This document shows, in pieces, positions 47,929-56,259 of a stretch of DNA of 64,000 nucleotides. The notes below the pieces were generated by a model. That model was not told the DNA's origin and did not search any database. It saw only the letters and a program-made list of their open reading frames with translations. A program made the translations under genes and the position numbers. Within the stretch, counting starts at the first letter, position 1; every line of letters starts with the position of its first letter. Origin of the DNA: Cyanobium sp. Cruz-8D1 (GTDB taxonomy: Bacteria > Cyanobacteriota > Cyanobacteriia > PCC-6307 > Cyanobiaceae); assembly GCF_024345975.1 (NCBI RefSeq), contig NZ_JAGQCD010000012.1:34106-98105 (forward strand), given 5' to 3'.

Positions 47929-49917
47929 ATGGTGCTCGCCGATTCCCCCAGCGGCCTGCGCGCCGACAGCTGGAGCGCCGCCGACGGGGCCGCCCTGTAC
48001 GGACTCGACCGCTGGGGCGAGCCTTACTTCAGTGTCGGCGCCCGGGGCCATGTGATGGTGCAGCCCCGCGGCGACCGCGGCGGCTCCCTCGATCTGGTGG
48101 AGCTGGTGCGGGAGCTGCAGGGGCGCGACCTGACCCTGCCGCTGCTGATCCGCTTCGACGACATCCTCGAGGACCGGCTGGAACGGCTCCACGGCGCCTT
48201 CGAGCGGGCCATCACCCAGTACTGCTACGAGGGCCGCTATCAGGGCGTGTTCCCGGTGAAGTGCAACCAGCAGCGCCACGTGGTGGAGCAGCTGGTGGAG
48301 AGCGGCCGCCGCTGGCATTTCGGCCTGGAGGCCGGCAGCAAGGCCGAGCTACTGATCGCCTTGTCGTTGCTCGATGACCCCGACGCCCTGCTGATCTGCA
48401 ACGGCTACAAGGACCGGCGCTACATCGAGACGGCGATTCTGGCCCGGCGCCTGGGGCGCCAGCCGGTGGTGGTGATCGAGCAGGCCGACGAGGTGGAGCG
48501 GATCATCGCCGCCAGCAGCGCCCTGGGCGGGGCCCCGTTCATCGGCATCCGCGCCAAGCTCTCGGCCCGCAGCACCGGGCGCTGGGGCAGCTCGGTGGGG
48601 GAGAGGGCCAAATTCGGCCTCTCGATCCCCGACGTGCTCACCACGGTGGAGCGGCTGCGGCAGGCCGGCCTGCTCGACGACCTGCGCCTGCTGCACTTCC
48701 ACGTCGGCAGCCAGATCAACGACATCGCCGTCCTCAAGGACGCCCTGCAGGAGGCCGGCCAGATCTACGCCGAGCTCAACCGCCTGGGGGCCCCGATGGG
48801 CTTCCTCGACGTGGGCGGCGGCCTTGGCATCGATTACGACGGCAGCCGCACCGCCACCGCCGCCTCCACCAACTACTCGCTGCAGAACTACGCCAACGAC
48901 GTTGTCGCCACCATCAAGGAATGCTGCGAGCCCCACGGCATCCGGCCCCCCACGCTGGTGAGCGAGAGCGGCCGGGCGCTGGCCAGCCACTTCAGCGTGC
49001 TGGTGTTCGACGTGCTCGGAGCCGGCGGCCAGACCGAGGCGGTGCCACCGCAAGCCGAAGGCGAGGCGCTGATCCTGCGCAACCTGCGGGACACCCATGC
49101 GCTGATCACGGCGATCGCTGCGGGGGGAAGCCTCGAAGGGGAGGACGGGGACGGGCGGGCGGTGGTGGAGCGGCTGCAGGAGGCCTGGAACGATGCCCTC
49201 AAATTCAAGGAGGACGCCCTCACCGCCTTCCGGCTCGGCTACCTGAGCCTGCCGGAGCGGGCCACGGCTGAGCGGCTCACCTGGGCAAGCTGCCAGGCGA
49301 TCGCCCGCCAGCTGGAGGGCCTGGCCACAGGCACCGTGATCCCCCAGGAGCTGCAAGCCCTGCCCGCCGCGCTGGCCGGCACCTACTACGCCAACCTCTC
49401 GGTGTTCCGTTCGGCACCCGACACCTGGGCGATCGACCAGCTCTTCCCGGTGCTGCCGATCCACCGGCTCGACGAGCGCCCCACCCGGCTGGGCAGCTTC
49501 GCCGACCTCACCTGCGACTCCGACGGCAAGATCGCCCGCTTCATCGATCGGGGCCAGGTCAAGCCCCTGCTGGAACTCCACAACCTGCGGCCCGGCGAGC
49601 CCTACTGGATCGGCCTGTTCCTCGGCGGCGCCTACCAGGAGGTGATGGGCAACCTGCACAACCTGTTCGGCAGCACCAACGCCGTGCACATCCGGCTGGC
49701 GGCCGGCGGCGGCTACCGGGTCGAGCACGTGGTGCGGGGCCACACCAACGCCGAGGTGCTCGAGGCGATGGAGCACGACCCTGCCCTGCTGCTGGAGCGG
49801 CTGCGCCTGGCCAGCGAGCAGGCCATCGGCCGCGGCGACCTGGCCATCAGCGACGCCCGGCGCCTGCTGGCCCACCTGCGGGCCAGCCTGGAGCAGACGA
49901 CTTACCTGGAGGCCTGA
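47929..49917 (+). CDS. speA: biosynthetic arginine decarboxylase
   Basis: 662 residues; PLP enzyme converting arginine to agmatine for polyamine synthesis. The cofactor lysine is in YQGVFPVKCNQQRHVVEQL, followed by GLEAGSKAELL, CNGYKD, the glycine loop FLDVGGGLGIDYDGSRT, SESGRALASHF and the C-terminal domain with CDSDGKIARFI and GAYQEVMGNLHNLFGSTNAV. The ATG at 47929 gives the usual family length; an in-frame start 27 codons upstream is possible. The stop lies in an 18-bp tandem duplication shared with the convergent cyclase 2 gene. Confidence 0.97.
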   Translation: MVLADSPSGLRADSWSAADGAALYGLDRWGEPYFSVGARGHVMVQPRGDRGGSLDLVELVRELQGRDLTLPLLIRFDDILEDRLERLHGAFERAITQYCYEGRYQGVFPVKCNQQRHVVEQLVESGRRWHFGLEAGSKAELLIALSLLDDPDALLICNGYKDRRYIETAILARRLGRQPVVVIEQADEVERIIAASSALGGAPFIGIRAKLSARSTGRWGSSVGERAKFGLSIPDVLTTVERLRQAGLLDDLRLLHFHVGSQINDIAVLKDALQEAGQIYAELNRLGAPMGFLDVGGGLGIDYDGSRTATAASTNYSLQNYANDVVATIKECCEPHGIRPPTLVSESGRALASHFSVLVFDVLGAGGQTEAVPPQAEGEALILRNLRDTHALITAIAAGGSLEGEDGDGRAVVERLQEAWNDALKFKEDALTAFRLGYLSLPERATAERLTWASCQAIARQLEGLATGTVIPQELQALPAALAGTYYANLSVFRSAPDTWAIDQLFPVLPIHRLDERPTRLGSFADLTCDSDGKIARFIDRGQVKPLLELHNLRPGEPYWIGLFLGGAYQEVMGNLHNLFGSTNAVHIRLAAGGGYRVEHVVRGHTNAEVLEAMEHDPALLLERLRLASEQAIGRGDLAISDARRLLAHLRASLEQTTYLEA

Positions 49918-49935
49918 CCTTACCTGGAGGCCTGA
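49901..49935. repeat. 18-bp tandem duplication across two convergent stop codons
   Basis: CTTACCTGGAGGCCTGA is directly repeated at an 18-bp period. The first copy contains the speA TGA; the second contains the end of the opposing cyclase 2 gene, with the TTA (TAA on the minus strand) spanning the repeat junction. Confidence 0.95.
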
Positions 49936-51803
49936 TCCCGCAGCGACACCGTGAAGATCTCCACCTCCCCCAGGCTCTTGACGGGCTGGGCCCCCAGGGA
50001 GCGGCAGGCGAGGCCCGCATCGGCCTGAATCAGGCTGGCGGTCTGGGCGTCACAAACCACCGCCGCATCCACAGTCCGGGTGGCCGACTCCAGCCGCGCC
50101 GACAGGTTCACCGTGTCGCCGATCACGGTGAATTCCATCCGGCGGGGGCTGCCGATCTGGCCCACCATCACCTGGCCGCTGGCCAGACCGATGCCGTTGT
50201 CGAGGGTGGCGATGCCGCGGCGTCCCCAGTCCTCGTTGAGGCCGGCCAGGGCTTCTCGCATCGCCAGGGCACAGCGCACCGCCTGGCTGGCCTCCTCGGC
50301 CACCCCCCGGCTCACCGGTGATCCGAAGACGGCCATCACCGCATCGCCGATGAACTTGTCGACGGTGCCGCCATGGGCCATCACCACCTCCACCATGGCG
50401 CCCAGGTACTCATTGAGTTGGCGCACGTGCAGTTCGCTCTGGCCTTCGCCGCTGCGCTGCTTGGTGAGCACGGTGAACCCCTTGATGTCGGTCATCAGCA
50501 CGGTCACCTCCAGCAGGCGGCCGCGCAGGATGCCCTGGGCCGATTCCGGGTCGGAGAGAATCTCCGCCACCACACCGGGCGCCACGTAGCGCTCGAAGGT
50601 GCGGCGCAACCGCCGCCGCTCCCGCCCCTCCCGCAGGTAGGCATCCCCCCCGTAGAGCAGACCCAGCAGGGTCAGGCCGGAAACCGGCGCCAGCAGCGGC
50701 AGCCAGCGGTGAGCCTGCTGCAACGCCACGGCGACGGCGGCGCCCTGGAGCACGAGCATCAGGGCCACCAACACCAGCCGCCCGCGCAGGTTCTGCCGTC
50801 CGCGGGCGGCCCCCAGTACGATCAGCAGCGGCAGCAGGGCCAGCAGGGCCCTGGCCGGCGCGCTGCGGGGCCAGGGCTGCAGCCCGTCCCCCTGCAGCGA
50901 ATTGGCGGTGGCGGTGGCCAGCACCTCCAGCCCCGACAGGCTGCCGAAGGGGGTGGGGTAGCCATCGGCCCCCTGGGCGACGACGGGGCCGAGCAGCACC
51001 ACCGCACCGGCCAGGTTCTTGCGCAGGGGATGGTTCGTCCAGCGCGCAGGGTCGAGCACTTCCCAGGCCGGCAGACGCTGAAAGCTGCCTTCCGGTCCAT
51101 AGAAATTCAGGGCGCTGAGACGGTCGTCCTGGCGACTGCGGTGCCCCCCCAGCCGCAGCAGGGTGGAGGAGAGGGCGTTGTGGCCCTCGGCGCCCCGGGC
51201 GGGGAGCACACCGCTGGCATAGGCCTCCGGATGGCGGCTGGCCTCGCTGGAGGTGCCGGCGAGGATGTTGGTGAGCCCGAGGGCGCCGGTGCCGCCGATG
51301 GCCGCCAGGAAGCGCTCCGGCCGCACGTAGCTGAGGGAGCCGGCCCCCTGGGTGTCGCTGGATTCGAGCATCTCGGCCGCCAGGGCGACCCGGCCGGGGT
51401 AGCGCCGCAGCCGCAGCTCGAGGGCCCCATCATCGGCCTCCCCCTTGCCGCTGGCACCGGCGAAAACCACATTCACGGCCACGGCCCTGGCGCCCGCCTG
51501 CAGCAGCTTCTCCGCCACCATCCCGTAGGTGGCGCGGGGCCAGGGGAGGCTGCCGACACCCCTGGCCCATTCCGGGATCCGGCCCCCGTCCTCGAACCAG
51601 TCGCCCTGCTGCAGGGTCGCATCGTCAACCGTGACCAGCACCACGTTCGACGGGGGGCGCCGCGGGCCGCGCAGCAGCAACAGCTGCTGCTCCACGCCCC
51701 GTTCCCAGACCCTCATCCGGGGCCCCGGCCAGCCGGAGCTGACCCCCACCCAGGCCAGCACAGCCAGCACGAGAACGCTGAAGCTGCGGCGTCGCGCCAT
51801 CAT
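49920..51803 (-). CDS. CHASE2-class III adenylyl cyclase 2 (intact)
   Basis: 627 residues; makes cAMP from ATP at the inner membrane. It has a signal anchor (FSVLVLAVLAWVGVSSG), an extracytoplasmic CHASE2 domain (about 35-310, with [20 protein letters not shown] and LAGAVVLLGPVVAQGADGYP) and three helices (about 325-395). The class III catalytic domain has metal Asp439 in MTDIKGF, Lys483 and Asp487 in DKFIGDAVMAVFG, and Thr559, Asn566 and Arg570 in FTVIGDTVNLSAR. The Lys/Thr pair indicates ATP specificity of the IIIb group, members of which respond to bicarbonate. It overlaps the FecR-CAP gene by 4 nt. Confidence 0.93.
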   Translation of the reverse strand: MMARRRSFSVLVLAVLAWVGVSSGWPGPRMRVWERGVEQQLLLLRGPRRPPSNVVLVTVDDATLQQGDWFEDGGRIPEWARGVGSLPWPRATYGMVAEKLLQAGARAVAVNVVFAGASGKGEADDGALELRLRRYPGRVALAAEMLESSDTQGAGSLSYVRPERFLAAIGGTGALGLTNILAGTSSEASRHPEAYASGVLPARGAEGHNALSSTLLRLGGHRSRQDDRLSALNFYGPEGSFQRLPAWEVLDPARWTNHPLRKNLAGAVVLLGPVVAQGADGYPTPFGSLSGLEVLATATANSLQGDGLQPWPRSAPARALLALLPLLIVLGAARGRQNLRGRLVLVALMLVLQGAAVAVALQQAHRWLPLLAPVSGLTLLGLLYGGDAYLREGRERRRLRRTFERYVAPGVVAEILSDPESAQGILRGRLLEVTVLMTDIKGFTVLTKQRSGEGQSELHVRQLNEYLGAMVEVVMAHGGTVDKFIGDAVMAVFGSPVSRGVAEEASQAVRCALAMREALAGLNEDWGRRGIATLDNGIGLASGQVMVGQIGSPRRMEFTVIGDTVNLSARLESATRTVDAAVVCDAQTASLIQADAGLACRSLGAQPVKSLGEVEIFTVSLRDQASR

Positions 51804-52882
51804 CGTGGCACCGGGCTCCAGAGGGTGCAGATGGCCGCGGCCCGGCCCGAGCGCTCCAGGCGCACGCAGTCGATGGCCCGGGCCTTCGGACGGTTGATCA
51901 GGATCTGGTTGTGCAGGGCTGAGCCCATCCAGCGGGACACGATGAGCTCAGGATTCCAGGCGCCGGCCGGCATCGGGCAGGCGATCACCTCACTGGTGGG
52001 CATCAGGTTGCCCGACGCCGCCATGCGGTTCTGGAAGCCATCCCAGAGGGAACGGTCGTGGTCACAGTCGCCGCTGGCCAGCACGCGCTCCAGCACCGGT
52101 GCCAGATAGGTGGCGTTCCGGGCGGCCAGGGCTGCCGGCAGGGGTTGCAGGGCGGGGCGCCCGCCCTGGGCCCGGTAGCGGTTGATGGTCTCCACCAAGG
52201 GGTCACGGCTGACCGCCGGCCTGGGCGGGGCGGCGATCACCCCGGGGAAGCGGCGCTGCACGAAGGCCTCCAGCGCCGCCAGGCCGGGCAGGGGAGCCGT
52301 GAACCCCTGAAACAGGGGTCCCTGGAGGATCGCGGCGTAGTCGGCGGCGGTGAGGGGCCGCTGCCAGAGCAGGGCCCCCTGGCTGGAGAGACGCACCCTG
52401 TTGCCCCCGGCCACCAGAATCGGCGCCTCGTTCAGCGGCCGTCCCTCGGCCAGACGCTGGATCTCAAGCGCTCCCTCCAGCACCACCAGCTCGGAGTCGC
52501 CGCCATCGAGCAAGGTGACCAGGTAGTTGGTGCCGCGGGTGCTCAGCCGCGAGGAACGGGTGCAACCGTTCTGCGGACCGGAGACCAGGATCTGGCCGCT
52601 GCTGAGCAGAAAGCAGGTGCTGCCGAGGCGCAGCTGGGTGAAGCGGTTGAGGCGGCCGGCAGCACCACCGACAAAGCCCAGCTGGCCACGGCTGTTCTGG
52701 GTCCGGACCAGTTCAGGCGTGAAGGCCTTCTCCTTCAGGCGGGCCTGACGCCGTTCGATGAAGAGCTCCTTGCCATCGAGCATCTCCTGGACGACCGCTG
52801 ATCCCGCAGGGCTGGCCGCACCGGGGCCGGGCCAGGCCAGGGCCACCGCCAAGGCCGTCCATAGGAGCCGGTGCGATCGCAT
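51800..52882 (-). CDS. secreted FecR-CAP/SCP fusion protein
   Basis: 360 residues. A signal peptide (WTALAVALAWPGPGAAS) is followed by a FecR-like domain (about 25-170: VRTQNSRGQLGFVGGAAG, LVSGPQNGCTRSSRLSTRGT, VVLEGALEIQRL) and a linker (LFQGFTAPLP). Residues about 225-350 fit the CAP/SCP/PR1 superfamily: ETINRYRAQGGRPALQPLPA, CDHD, a TSEVIACP segment with the typical Glu, and SRWMGSALHNQILINRPKAR with a His. The start of cyclase 2 is inside its stop, so the two are coupled. A FecR plus CAP arrangement is one I do not recall as described. Confidence 0.85.
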   Translation of the reverse strand: MRSHRLLWTALAVALAWPGPGAASPAGSAVVQEMLDGKELFIERRQARLKEKAFTPELVRTQNSRGQLGFVGGAAGRLNRFTQLRLGSTCFLLSSGQILVSGPQNGCTRSSRLSTRGTNYLVTLLDGGDSELVVLEGALEIQRLAEGRPLNEAPILVAGGNRVRLSSQGALLWQRPLTAADYAAILQGPLFQGFTAPLPGLAALEAFVQRRFPGVIAAPPRPAVSRDPLVETINRYRAQGGRPALQPLPAALAARNATYLAPVLERVLASGDCDHDRSLWDGFQNRMAASGNLMPTSEVIACPMPAGAWNPELIVSRWMGSALHNQILINRPKARAIDCVRLERSGRAAAICTLWSPVPR

Positions 52883-52889
52883 CAGCGAC

Positions 52890-53609
52890 TCAGAAGAAGC
52901 GCGGCAGACCGAAGGGCAGCGACGGCGGACTGATCGGCACGGGCAGGTTCACCCCCGGCACCCTGGAGCGGATGTAACTCTCCAGGGAGCCATAGGCCGG
53001 CAGGGGCACCCGGAACCCCTGGAACAGGGGGCCGCCGAGGATGGTGTTGTAGTCGCTCACGCTGAGCCCCAGGAGCGCCAGCACCACCCCGCTGGCCGAG
53101 AGCCGCAGCTTGTTGCCCGCCTCCACCGTGGTGGCAGGTGTGCCGGTGGGCTCCCCGTCGACGAGGGGTTCCACCTCCACGGACCCCTCCAGCACGGAGA
53201 TCTCCGCTTCGCCCGTCTCGCTGACATCAATCAGGTAATTGGTGCCGCGCACGCTGAGGCGGGCCGAACGGGTGCAGCCGCTCTGCTTGCCCGACACCAG
53301 AATCTGGCCCTGTTCGATCAGGAAGCAGCCCTGGCCGAGCTTGAGCAGGGCGAAGCGGTTGAGGCGGCCGGCGGCGCCGCTGTCGAAACGGATCTGGCCA
53401 CGACTGTTCTGGGTGCTGACCTTCTGGGGGGCGACGGCCTTCTGCTTCACCTTGGCCGTCTTGTCGTCGATGAACAGTTCGTTGCCATCGAGGATCTCCT
53501 GGACCACAGCGCTCTCGGACGCCTCCACCGGCAGCGTTCCGAGGGCCGGACCCGCCAGCAGGATCAGGATCGGCAGAAACGACAGGCTCGGCAGGCGGCG
53601 GCGGCGCAT
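52890..53609 (-). CDS. secreted FecR-domain protein, paralogue of the FecR-CAP gene
   Basis: 239 residues. Starting at ATG 53609 gives a clean signal peptide (MRRRRLPSLSFLPILILLAG) and a GGAG about ten bases upstream. The FecR-like domain closely matches the FecR-CAP neighbour (VSTQNSRGQIRFDSGAAGRL; VSGKQSGCTRSARLSVRGTN). It shares the linker pattern LFQGFRVPLP and the R-PGV phrase but ends there, without a CAP domain. It looks like a tandem duplicate from which that domain was lost, or before it was gained. Seven bases separate it from the FecR-CAP start. Confidence 0.87.
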   Translation of the reverse strand: MRRRRLPSLSFLPILILLAGPALGTLPVEASESAVVQEILDGNELFIDDKTAKVKQKAVAPQKVSTQNSRGQIRFDSGAAGRLNRFALLKLGQGCFLIEQGQILVSGKQSGCTRSARLSVRGTNYLIDVSETGEAEISVLEGSVEVEPLVDGEPTGTPATTVEAGNKLRLSASGVVLALLGLSVSDYNTILGGPLFQGFRVPLPAYGSLESYIRSRVPGVNLPVPISPPSLPFGLPRFF

Positions 53610-53666
53610 TCGCTCGAGGCTCCGGGTCCGGGTCGTCGCATTCTGCTCGCTGGGCCCCAAACTGCA

Positions 53667-54371
53667 TCAGCGCGCGCAGAACCGCACCGTCAGGCTCAGG
53701 CGATCCTTCGGCAGCGCCAGCTCGGCCGGATCGAAGGGCGGGGCGGCATCGGCGGCGCTGGCGCGCATCATCACCGGCCGCAGCTCGTTGCCGTCGATCT
53801 GCACCTCCAGGGGGTTGAGCTGGCTCAGGCCCACGGCGGCGGCCACCTCCCTGGCCTGGGCGAGGGCGTCCTGGTAAGCCCCCCGCAGCAGCTGGCGCCG
53901 CACCGCCCCATCCAGGCCGCGATCGGCCTCGGTGCCCACCGGCGCCAGACGCACCCCGGGCAGGGCGCCCACCTCCCGGATCAGGGCCTGCAGCCGCTGG
54001 GGCAACAGCCGGCCGCTGACCTGCAGGCTGGCCGTCACCGCCGCCGGCCGGTTGCGCTCGGCCTCGCGCCGCCAGGTGCTCGGCGAGGTGACCCGCAGCT
54101 CCTCCACCTGCTGCCCCTGCAGCGCCCGCCGCACCGCCGCCAGACGCTCCTGCAGGCTCTGGAGGGCCCCATCGGCCGTGGCGGCCTCCGCCTCCAGCGA
54201 CAGCGAAAACGACAGCCTGCGGGTGGGCCGTTCCTGTTCCGCGCTACCCCTGGCCTCCAGCAAGGTGCCCTCGCAACGCAGCTGCACCTGGCCGACAGCG
54301 GCGCCTGGCCAGACACCGACCGCCGCCAGACCCAGCAGGGCGGCAAAAGAGCGCAGGCAGATCGGGCGCAT
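53667..54371 (-). CDS. SIMPL-domain (DUF541) secreted protein
   Basis: 234 residues. Signal peptide FAALLGLAAVGVWPGAAVG. The mature part follows the SIMPL/DUF541 layout: LRCEGTLLEARGSAEQERPT, coiled region around LQSLQERLAAVRRALQGQ, ASLQVSGRLLPQRLQALIRE, QDALAQAREVAAAVGLSQL and a conserved strand RLSLTVRFCAR. The family is periplasmic or outer-membrane associated with unclear function. It heads the minus-strand series SIMPL, FecR, FecR-CAP, cyclase 2 and is divergent from the cNMP-gated channel gene. Confidence 0.82.
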   Translation of the reverse strand: MRPICLRSFAALLGLAAVGVWPGAAVGQVQLRCEGTLLEARGSAEQERPTRRLSFSLSLEAEAATADGALQSLQERLAAVRRALQGQQVEELRVTSPSTWRREAERNRPAAVTASLQVSGRLLPQRLQALIREVGALPGVRLAPVGTEADRGLDGAVRRQLLRGAYQDALAQAREVAAAVGLSQLNPLEVQIDGNELRPVMMRASAADAAPPFDPAELALPKDRLSLTVRFCAR

Positions 54372-54458
54372 CGACGGGGAGCGGCTACCCCCAGCCTGCT
54401 CTCCCCAGGAGCCGAAGACCAGGGTCAGCGGCAGGATGGGTCGATCGAAGCGAGTGCC

Positions 54459-55940
54459 TTGGCCCTGCTGCAGATCTGGATCAGCGCCCTGCTCGCCACG
54501 ACCGGGCTGCTGGTGCTGGCCCGCCTCTGCCGCCACAGACAGCTGCCAGCGGTGCCGCTGCGGTTGCCGCTGCTGGCCATCGCCGCCTGGGCCCTGCTGA
54601 GTTCCCTGCCGCTGCAGGGGTTGCCGCCGGCCTACCGGGTGTGGGTGCTGATCACCGACGACCTGCTGCTCACCTACGCCGCCATCCTCCTCACCCTCTG
54701 GGCCACCCTGCAGGTGCCCGCCCACCTGGGGCTGTGGCGTCCTCCACCGCAGCTGCTGCTGCAACTGCTCACCCTCGGCAGCGGTGCCCTGGCCACGGTG
54801 GTGCTGGTGCGGCAGTCGGCACGGTTCGATCTGGTGGGACTGGTGACCACCTCCGCCGTGCTCACCGCCGTGATCGGCCTGGCGGCCCAGGAGTCCCTCA
54901 AGGACCTGTTCGCAGGTCTGGAGCTGCAGCTGGGGGATGACTTCACCGAAGGGGATTTTCTGGAGCTGGACCAGGGGGTGCGCGGGGTGGTGGTGCAGGT
55001 GAGCTGGCGCGACACCATGCTCCGCAACATGGACGGCCAGCTGGTGGTGGTCCCCAACAGCCTCGTCACCGAGAGGGTGCTGCGCAACCTGGGCCGCTCC
55101 GGGGCCGTCAGCAACCGTTTCACTGTCGGCCTCGACTACGACCTGCCGCCGGCCCAGGCCAGGGCCCTGCTGGAGAAGGTGGTGCGGCAGCATCCCAGGG
55201 TGCTGCAGGAACCGGCCCCCCGGATCCGGGTGCAGGAGTTCCAGGACAGCGCCATCGCCTACGAGCTGCAGGTGTGGCAGCGGGAACTGGGGGACGGCGC
55301 CATCGGCGATCTGCGCAGCGACCTGCTGGAGCAGATCTGGTACGCCCTGGCCAGGGAGGGGCAGAGCATTCCCTTCCCGGTGCGGGAACTTCAGCCGCGC
55401 CGCCCCCGCGACCGTCCCCAGCGGCCCAGCCGCCCCTCCCCCCAGCAGTGCTGCCAGATCCTGGCCAGCGTGGGGATCTTCACCGAGCTGAGTGGCGAGC
55501 AGCTCGAGACGCTGGTGGAAGGCAGCCACCAGGTGGCCTATGGCCCCGGCGAAGCGGTGGTGCAGGAGGGGGCCGAGGGGCGCTCGATGTTCCACGTGCT
55601 GCGGGGAACCGTGGAGATCCTCAAGCAGCTGGAGCCGGGCCACACCGTGGCCGTACGCCAGCTGGGGCCGGGTGAGGTGTTCGGCGAGATGACCCTCTTC
55701 CTCGACGCCCCGCGCAGCGCCACGGTGCGGGCCACCGAGGAATGCCTGCTGCTGGAGGTGGACCGGGACAGCATCAAGGGGCTGCTGGACGAGAACCCGG
55801 ACCTGCTGGAGCGCTTCGCCGCCATGGTGCACGAGCGGCAGGCGGAGCTGAACAGCCTGGATCGCGAACAGCACACGGAACACTCCAATGCTCTGCTGGA
55901 CACGATGAAACGGCTCTTCTTCGCCTTCAAGGGCACCTGA
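54459..55940 (+). CDS. MscS-family channel with C-terminal cyclic-nucleotide-binding domain
   Basis: About 493 residues. Four membrane helices are followed by the MscS core: pore helix region DLVGLVTTSAVLTAVIGLAA, then QLGDDFTEGDFLELDQGVRG, SWRDTMLRNMDGQLVVVPNS, and an alpha/beta C-terminal MscS domain. Residues about 340-460 are a cNMP-binding domain with the phosphate-binding cassette GEVFGEMTLFLDAPRSATVR containing the Glu and Arg. Such bCNG channels are gated by cAMP rather than tension. A TTG at 54459 is the likely start; the frame stays open far upstream but lies antisense to other genes. Two cyclases lie nearby. Confidence 0.9.
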   Translation: MALLQIWISALLATTGLLVLARLCRHRQLPAVPLRLPLLAIAAWALLSSLPLQGLPPAYRVWVLITDDLLLTYAAILLTLWATLQVPAHLGLWRPPPQLLLQLLTLGSGALATVVLVRQSARFDLVGLVTTSAVLTAVIGLAAQESLKDLFAGLELQLGDDFTEGDFLELDQGVRGVVVQVSWRDTMLRNMDGQLVVVPNSLVTERVLRNLGRSGAVSNRFTVGLDYDLPPAQARALLEKVVRQHPRVLQEPAPRIRVQEFQDSAIAYELQVWQRELGDGAIGDLRSDLLEQIWYALAREGQSIPFPVRELQPRRPRDRPQRPSRPSPQQCCQILASVGIFTELSGEQLETLVEGSHQVAYGPGEAVVQEGAEGRSMFHVLRGTVEILKQLEPGHTVAVRQLGPGEVFGEMTLFLDAPRSATVRATEECLLLEVDRDSIKGLLDENPDLLERFAAMVHERQAELNSLDREQHTEHSNALLDTMKRLFFAFKGT

Positions 55941-56259
55941 TGGACGGCAAGAAAGGGCCCGGATCAGCGCTGTCCTCCCTGCTGGCCAGCCGGCCGCATT
56001 ATGAGACAGCGGCGATGACGGCGGATGCCGACATCAAAACGCCACGCAACTGAACGGGCCCCGGAATGGAAGCCGCCCAGAGAGATCCTGTAAGGTGCCC
56101 GTCAGCCACCTTGCGGACAAAGTGCCCCCGGCCCACATCAATGTTTCGGGTGTCACGATTAAGGCTCGGGCCGCCAGAGCTCCGCTGGACATCATTGCCC
56201 TGTGGGCCAACCTTCCGGCTGCTGGCTAACGCTCAGCACCTAATCAGAGCCTTCCACAG
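55941..56259. other. 319-nt intergenic region before the glycan operon
   Basis: No gene is seen. It separates the cAMP neighbourhood from the five-gene operon and should hold the operon promoter, but I find no element good enough to name. No terminator with a T-run follows the channel gene. Confidence 0.5.

Noticed and set aside
52758..54458. Long plus frame leading into the MscS-cNMP gene
   Set aside because: It is antisense to two FecR genes and the SIMPL gene, which have clear domains; high GC leaves such frames open.
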